This document shows positions 21,232 through 24,903 of a stretch of 24,903 nt of DNA, piece after piece. Positions within the stretch are counted from its first letter, which is position 1. Every line of letters starts with the position of its first letter. The stretch spans positions 1 to 24,903 of the forward strand of contig JAZFYD010000052.1 of NCBI GenBank assembly GCA_036443405.1, in the 5' to 3' direction. The DNA comes from JAZFYD01 sp036443405 (GTDB taxonomy: Bacteria; Planctomycetota; PLA2). A program made the position numbers and the translations under genes. The notes under the pieces are model-generated. The model searched no databases. It was not told the DNA's origin and saw nothing but the letters and a program-made list of their open reading frames with translations.

Positions 21232-24123
21232 ATGACACGTATTACCGCGCTTTGCGCGGCGGCCACGTTCGTTGCTGCATGCTCGAGCGGCGGGGGAGGC
21301 ACCAAGAGTGCTTTCCAGGTCGTCCAATTTCTCGAATCCGGAAAGGACGACCTCGCCCGGAACGCGATTCTGAACCTGACGTTTTCCGCACCGGTTGCGC
21401 AAAACCAGGATCTTCCGACCCGCATCAAGGTGCAGAACGTGTCGGTGACTTCGACCGACTCGAACTTCTCGGTTGCGGTCGGGAGCTTTCTCGTTTCGGG
21501 CGAACGCGTCACGTACGTACCGCGCCTGCCCACGAACACCGACCGCACGGATGCCGGGTTTCGCGTCGATGGCGACTACCGGATCTTTCTGTCCGCGGGG
21601 CCGGACGCTGTCGTTTCGACGGCCGGCGATGCGGTCATCAAGCCGCAGGAATTCGCATTTGCGACGGCCTCGCACTTCGAGGACTTCGATCCCAGCTCTC
21701 CGCCGCGCGCGATGAGCGTCGGCGCGATCGACACTGCCTCACAGCAGTCTTTTGACCTTTCGCGCATCGGGATCGACGCAACGGCTGAGACTCAGGTGAC
21801 CGACGCCGAACTCCTCGAAGCCGAGAAGGCGATCGAGCCCGGAGCCGGCGGTCCGCCGAACTTCGAGACGCCGTGGCACTTCGACGTGATGGTCAGCGAG
21901 CCTCTCGATCCGGCCACCGTTACGGTCGACAACATCGAGCTTCGCCAGGTCGCGGAAAACGTGTTCGACGACAACAACCAGATCCCGCCCGGGCATGAGA
22001 ACACGCCGCTCATCCCCGGTTTCAAGGTGCCAGTCCGCTGCGAACTGTTCCAGCAGGTCACACCGGAAGGCGCGCTCGACACGCGCATCCGCGTCACGCC
22101 CTTGCACACGCTTGTCGATGACGCGCGCTACCGCCTCTCGATCGGAGGCAACATCCTGGGCCTCGACTTCCGCCGCGTTTTCATTGGCGACAATGGCCTG
22201 ACCGGCGAGACGATGCAAGGCAGTGCCACGGTTCCCCAGGACGGCGGCTTGGGTTACGTGACGGACTTCCTGGTCTTGGATCGCCCGTCGATCACAACGA
22301 CCCGCACGCTGCTCTACAACACGATTCTCGACGGAATCGAAGCCGAAGACGGCACGTCGATCGACGATGAAAACCTCATCAACTCGTCGCTTTACGACTC
22401 CGCGACGCCGCCGGGCCAACCGGGTCGCGCAGTCGGTTTCCTCGGCGCGTTCGGCGATGGCAGCGACGGCGACTTCTCCGTCAGCGGTGTCGCGCCGGTC
22501 ATTCTCGACACGGGTGACACACCGAACGTGACGATGAGCACTTTCTCGGTGTTCGACGCCGACCCCGACAACGAGTACAGCAACAACGGTCTCCCGCAAC
22601 AGGGCCAGGTCACCCACGACAACCCGACGCCGACCGAGTTCCAGTTCTCCTCCATGACAGTGACCGGCACCGGCACGCTCCGCGTGATCGGCGTCAATCC
22701 TGTTCGCTTCCGTGTGTCGGGCCTCGTGACGATCAATGGCACCGTTGATGTGGCGGGACAGAGTCCGGCCACGACCGATTCCTCCGGTGGCGCGGGCGGT
22801 GCGGGCGGCTTCAAGGGTGGAGATTCCCGCCAGGGCCTGACCACCTGCCAGCCCGCCACGGGAACCTGCACCAGCTTCGACCAGTACCTGAACGCGGGCG
22901 GCTGCCAGAACGCGGCGAACGGATTCCCCTTCTCCGAGAAAGGCGAAGGACCGGGCCGCGGGATGGAAGGCGGCGAGTTCTACACCGTCGACTCCGTGAA
23001 CAACATGACCGGCTCCCGTGCGGTGGGCACGGGCGGCGGCGGCGCCGGCCACGCGACCCCTGGCCAGGACGGTGAGGATCGGGCCAACGCGAGTGGAACC
23101 CTCGGTACAGCGGGTCCCGCGTGCAGCCAGTCGTTCCGTATCGCGAACTCCGGCGTGATCGGAGTGCGCAGCGTCGGCGGCGATTCCTTCGGCGACCGCG
23201 AGTTGCTCAACGTCTTCATGGGCGGCGGCGGCGGCGGCGGCGGCGGTAGCGTCCACAGCCGGCCCACTTTCGGAACGCCGGGCGCCGGCGGACCGGGCGG
23301 TGGCGGCGGCGGCGCGATCGAGATCCTGTCCGCAGGCGGCATTTCGATCATCGGCGGCCGCGTCGATGCATCGGGCGGCGACGGCCACCAGGGCCGCGTC
23401 ATCAACATGCGCAACAACAATCAGTTCAACCACCCGACGGGCGGCGGCGGTGGCGGAGCGGGCGGAAGCATCTCGCTCGTCTCGGGCGCCGAGATCCAGG
23501 TCCTTGGCGGCACGATCACGGCCGCTGGCGGCTCGGGCGGCGCACGAGCGCACGTCGGCACAACATTGAGTTGCTCAACTTGCAACGCAGGCGGCGACGG
23601 CGGCAAGGGATTCATCTTCCTGATGGACAGCGACGGCGAAATCGCCGGCCTGCCCAACGGCACCGTTGGCGACCACGACATCGCGGAGGGGATTCTGACC
23701 GTTCGCGCTTTCGCGCTGAGCCGATTCGGCGACATCAACGCCACCACACGGCCGTTCAGTGCCCAGGTGGCCAACCCCGCCTACCAACCGCTTTCACCGG
23801 CGCATATTTCTGCAGTTGTGGACTTCGGACAGACCATCACGCTCTTTGTCAGCTCGGCGCGCGCCGATCTCGACGACCCGACGACAGCCGACATCGGCAC
23901 CGAAGGTGAGCCGTTCCCCGTGGCAGAGATCACTCGTGACGGCAATTTGGTCAAGATCGACACCTCCGTCGGCGACATGGGCGATCTCAACAGCGCCGGA
24001 ATTCCGGCCCGAGACGAGTATGTCCGCGTTCGCGCTCAGTTCGACTATGCGAATCCGGTCCAGGCCGCCCTCGGCCCCTTCGCCGCCATTGATCGGGTCG
24101 TCCTGACCTATGAGTTCAACTAG
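21232..24123 (+). CDS. Large glycine-rich surface lipoprotein with bacterial Ig-like segments
   Basis: 963 residues. TRITALCAAATFVAAC is a lipoprotein signal with C17 as lipid-bearing cysteine. The first part has SbsA/Big_5-type Ig-like segments (NAILNLTFSAPVAQNQD; later DVMVSEPLDPATVTVDNIEL and RIRVTPLHTLVDDARYRLSI). From about residue 490 there are short beta repeats separated by Gly-rich loops: FRVSGLVTINGTVDVAG, then GGGGGGAIEILSAGG with GRVDASGG, then GGGGGGAGGSISLVSG with GTITAAGG. Nine glycines occur at 664-672. Cysteines cluster in TTCQPATGTCT and LSCSTC. No enzyme motif is visible. AAGGGAG precedes ATG 21232. Its N-terminal 110 residues are closely repeated by the next gene, so it belongs to a local paralogous family. 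It is probably an outer-membrane adhesin or structural protein. Confidence 0.8.
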   Translation: MTRITALCAAATFVAACSSGGGGTKSAFQVVQFLESGKDDLARNAILNLTFSAPVAQNQDLPTRIKVQNVSVTSTDSNFSVAVGSFLVSGERVTYVPRLPTNTDRTDAGFRVDGDYRIFLSAGPDAVVSTAGDAVIKPQEFAFATASHFEDFDPSSPPRAMSVGAIDTASQQSFDLSRIGIDATAETQVTDAELLEAEKAIEPGAGGPPNFETPWHFDVMVSEPLDPATVTVDNIELRQVAENVFDDNNQIPPGHENTPLIPGFKVPVRCELFQQVTPEGALDTRIRVTPLHTLVDDARYRLSIGGNILGLDFRRVFIGDNGLTGETMQGSATVPQDGGLGYVTDFLVLDRPSITTTRTLLYNTILDGIEAEDGTSIDDENLINSSLYDSATPPGQPGRAVGFLGAFGDGSDGDFSVSGVAPVILDTGDTPNVTMSTFSVFDADPDNEYSNNGLPQQGQVTHDNPTPTEFQFSSMTVTGTGTLRVIGVNPVRFRVSGLVTINGTVDVAGQSPATTDSSGGAGGAGGFKGGDSRQGLTTCQPATGTCTSFDQYLNAGGCQNAANGFPFSEKGEGPGRGMEGGEFYTVDSVNNMTGSRAVGTGGGGAGHATPGQDGEDRANASGTLGTAGPACSQSFRIANSGVIGVRSVGGDSFGDRELLNVFMGGGGGGGGGSVHSRPTFGTPGAGGPGGGGGGAIEILSAGGISIIGGRVDASGGDGHQGRVINMRNNNQFNHPTGGGGGGAGGSISLVSGAEIQVLGGTITAAGGSGGARAHVGTTLSCSTCNAGGDGGKGFIFLMDSDGEIAGLPNGTVGDHDIAEGILTVRAFALSRFGDINATTRPFSAQVANPAYQPLSPAHISAVVDFGQTITLFVSSARADLDDPTTADIGTEGEPFPVAEITRDGNLVKIDTSVGDMGDLNSAGIPARDEYVRVRAQFDYANPVQAALGPFAAIDRVVLTYEFN
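23221..23247 (+). repeat. In-frame GGC triplet run coding polyglycine
   Basis: Eight perfect GGC units plus GGT encode nine consecutive glycines (residues 664-672 of the lipoprotein). Slippage would change loop length in whole residues and keep the frame. Confidence 0.9.
23296..23541 (+). repeat. Two Gly-rich beta repeats inside the lipoprotein
   Basis: Unit 1 (23296-23385) and unit 2 (23440-23541) share the order: poly-Gly, a beta strand (AIEILSAG or SISLVSGA), a second strand (ISIIGG or IQVLGG), then RVDASGGDG or TITAAGGSGG. A looser version occurs around 22680-22810. The regular strand-turn spacing suggests a stacked beta-solenoid with glycine loops; this is a structural inference. Confidence 0.6.
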
Positions 24124-24172
24124 GCCGGGCTCGAATCGATAGGCTCGGATTCAACGAGAAACCTCATACAGC

Positions 24173-24211
24173 GCGGGCGCTCCCCACAAAGGGGCGCCCG
24201 CAGCTGGCTTT
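24173..24211 (+). terminator. Rho-independent terminator after the 963-residue lipoprotein gene
   Basis: GCGGGCG, a two-base bulge, CCCC, a short ACAAA loop, GGGG and CGCCCGC make an 11-pair stem 50 bp after the stop. A TTTT run follows at 24208-24211. Confidence 0.6.
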
Positions 24212-24468
24212 TACAATTCCGCGGCGCCGGTCCGGTCGTGCAACTCTGCTACGCCCGACCACGAGCGCTTTCGCTCGCGCTCGCACTCCCTTGCCGCCCG
24301 TATTACACGCGACGCAAACGGGGCACGCTTAAGTGCTTGTGTGTAAAAGGGTTAAACAACTTGCGCCGTTCCGTTCCCAAGTGGCCCCCCGGTTGCTTTC
24401 TCACACAAGCGTCGGGTCTGTTCCAGACCGATTTGGGTCAGGTGGAAAGGCACCGAAACCGGGTTTGA

Positions 24469-24490
24469 AGCCCTCAATTGGGGCTCTTTT
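24469..24490 (+). terminator. Terminator-like hairpin upstream of the second lipoprotein gene
   Basis: AGCCC and GGGCT enclose a seven-base loop (TCAATTG) and are followed by CTTTT. It lies about 87 bp before ATG 24577 and after a series of other hairpins, so it could be an attenuator or the end of a short RNA. If transcription instead starts downstream (for example near TTGATA at 24501) it is simply intergenic. Confidence 0.35.
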
Positions 24491-24576
24491 CCCGGGGGTT
24501 TTGATAGAGTCGCGCCAGCACAGGCAAAAACCGGCTGAGTTGTTCGATCTTCTCGGCCAATTGGGAGGTTCGTTGA

Positions 24577-24903
24577 ATGGTCAGGAATGCATTAGCGGCC
24601 CTAGCAGTGGCCGCCCTGCTCGGTGCTTGCTCCAGTAGCGAGGACGGCAGCGCAGGATTCCAAATGGTGCAGTTCCTGGAATCCGGCAAGGACAACTTGC
24701 CGCGAAACCGGGTGCTCACCTTTACGTTCTCGGCGGCTGTCCAAGAAGGGCAAGATTTCGCGGAGCGCCTGAAGATCCAAAATGTTCAGGTTACTTCGAC
24801 TGGGTCGAACTTTGCCCGCGCGATCGGTGACTATTTGGTCTCCGGCGAGCGTGTCGTGTTCGTCCCGCGTCTTCCCCAAGTGACAGACCGTTCGGATGCC
24901 GGA
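24577..24903 (+). CDS. Paralogous surface lipoprotein, N-terminal part, runs off the window
   Basis: 109 codons are visible, open to the right edge. VRNALAALAVAALLGAC gives a lipobox LGAC (C18). From residue 28 it aligns without gaps to the 963-residue lipoprotein: FQMVQFLESGKDNLPRN, FTFSAAV, KIQNVQVTSTGSNF, DYLVSGERVVFVPRLP and DRSDAG, roughly two thirds identical over about 82 residues by hand count. This first part is an SbsA/Big_5-type Ig-like domain. ATG 24577 has GGGAGG eight bases before it. Codon choice looks less G+C-biased than in its neighbour (AATGTTCAGGTTACTTCG, for example). The rest is beyond the window. Confidence 0.85.
   Translation, partial: MVRNALAALAVAALLGACSSSEDGSAGFQMVQFLESGKDNLPRNRVLTFTFSAAVQEGQDFAERLKIQNVQVTSTGSNFARAIGDYLVSGERVVFVPRLPQVTDRSDAG

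Larger units (their letters stand above)
24124..24576. other. Structured intergenic region between the paralogous lipoprotein genes
   Basis: This 453-bp stretch has no credible gene. It contains a terminator for the first lipoprotein, a small perfect hairpin (CGAGCG, CTTT, CGCTCG at 24262-24277) and a distant 9-base pair GCTTGTGTG (24335-24343) with CACACAAGC (24402-24410). A hairpin GGTCTG-TTC-CAGACC (24415-24429), a dyad AAACC-G-GGTTT (24456-24466) and a terminator-like hairpin (24469-24490) follow. The second gene's Shine-Dalgarno GGGAGG (24563-24568) is eight bases before its ATG. Confidence 0.6.

Noticed and set aside
23221..23247. Phase-variable switch by GGC slippage
   Set aside because: Triplet units keep the reading frame, so on/off switching is not expected; only length variation is possible.
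21739..23553. 604-codon open frame on the minus strand
   Set aside because: It is antisense to the lipoprotein gene. Ala/Arg/Asp-rich low-complexity translation, no Shine-Dalgarno and no domain.
24335..24410. 76-nt stem-closed segment of tRNA length
   Set aside because: No TPsiC-loop consensus, no D-arm and no anticodon arm can be placed, so it is not a tRNA.
1..24903. CRISPR arrays, insertion sequences, integrases or prophage genes
   Set aside because: I looked on both strands and found no spaced direct repeats, transposase motifs or phage structural proteins.

Overview
The window is G+C-rich bacterial DNA, with third codon positions mostly G or C and long antisense open frames as a by-product. 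It is densely coding and has no tRNA, rRNA, CRISPR array, transposase or phage gene. Lipoprotein and Sec signals, a TolB-type propeller and paired PilT ATPases point to a Gram-negative (diderm) cell. FHA/Ser-Thr kinases, a RING/PHD-like zinc finger with TPRs, very large TPR proteins and big secreted lipoproteins fit Planctomycetota best. A myxobacterium-like lineage is also possible. No marker gene settles the lineage.

Layout. 1-470 (-): start of a secreted helical (HEAT-like) protein, cut by the window edge. 471-954: non-coding and dominated by a ~270-bp imperfect palindrome. 955-1539 (+): uracil-DNA-glycosylase-like protein with degraded motifs. 1563-7673 (-): three-gene run of a RING-like/TPR protein, a 1240-residue TPR protein and a secreted TolB-like propeller. 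7928-10389 (+): divergent pair of FHA-Ser/Thr kinases joined by a TTGA stop/start overlap. 10587-12210 (-): thiI and a DUF420-like membrane protein. 12309-15872 (+): C_GCAxxG_C_C-type redox protein, TIG-domain lipoprotein and two tandem PilT-type ATPases, nearly all overlapping. 15960-21064 (+): bioB-bioF-bioD-bioA followed at once by a MoaD/ThiS-like diglycine protein and a five-Asp-box propeller. 21232-24123 (+): a 963-residue glycine-rich lipoprotein. After a 453-bp structured gap, 24577-24903 (+) holds the start of a close paralogue.

How the genes work together. The bio genes cover the last four steps of biotin synthesis, from pimeloyl thioester to biotin. A good promoter lies so close to the bioB ATG that the message may be leaderless. 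thiI supplies sulfur for tRNA 4-thiouridine and/or thiamine. The two PilT proteins are predicted pilus-retraction or twitching motors, and their co-transcription with a redox protein and a lipoprotein is unusual. The part most like an undescribed system is 1563-10389: two FHA kinases, one with its own zinc ribbon, opposite a zinc-finger/TPR protein, a giant TPR scaffold and an exported propeller. It looks like a phospho-signalling module with scaffolds, but its function cannot be read from sequence.

Starts were re-chosen by hand where the longest open frame was implausible. Several genes start with GTG or TTG, often inside GTGA, TTGA or ATGA overlaps.
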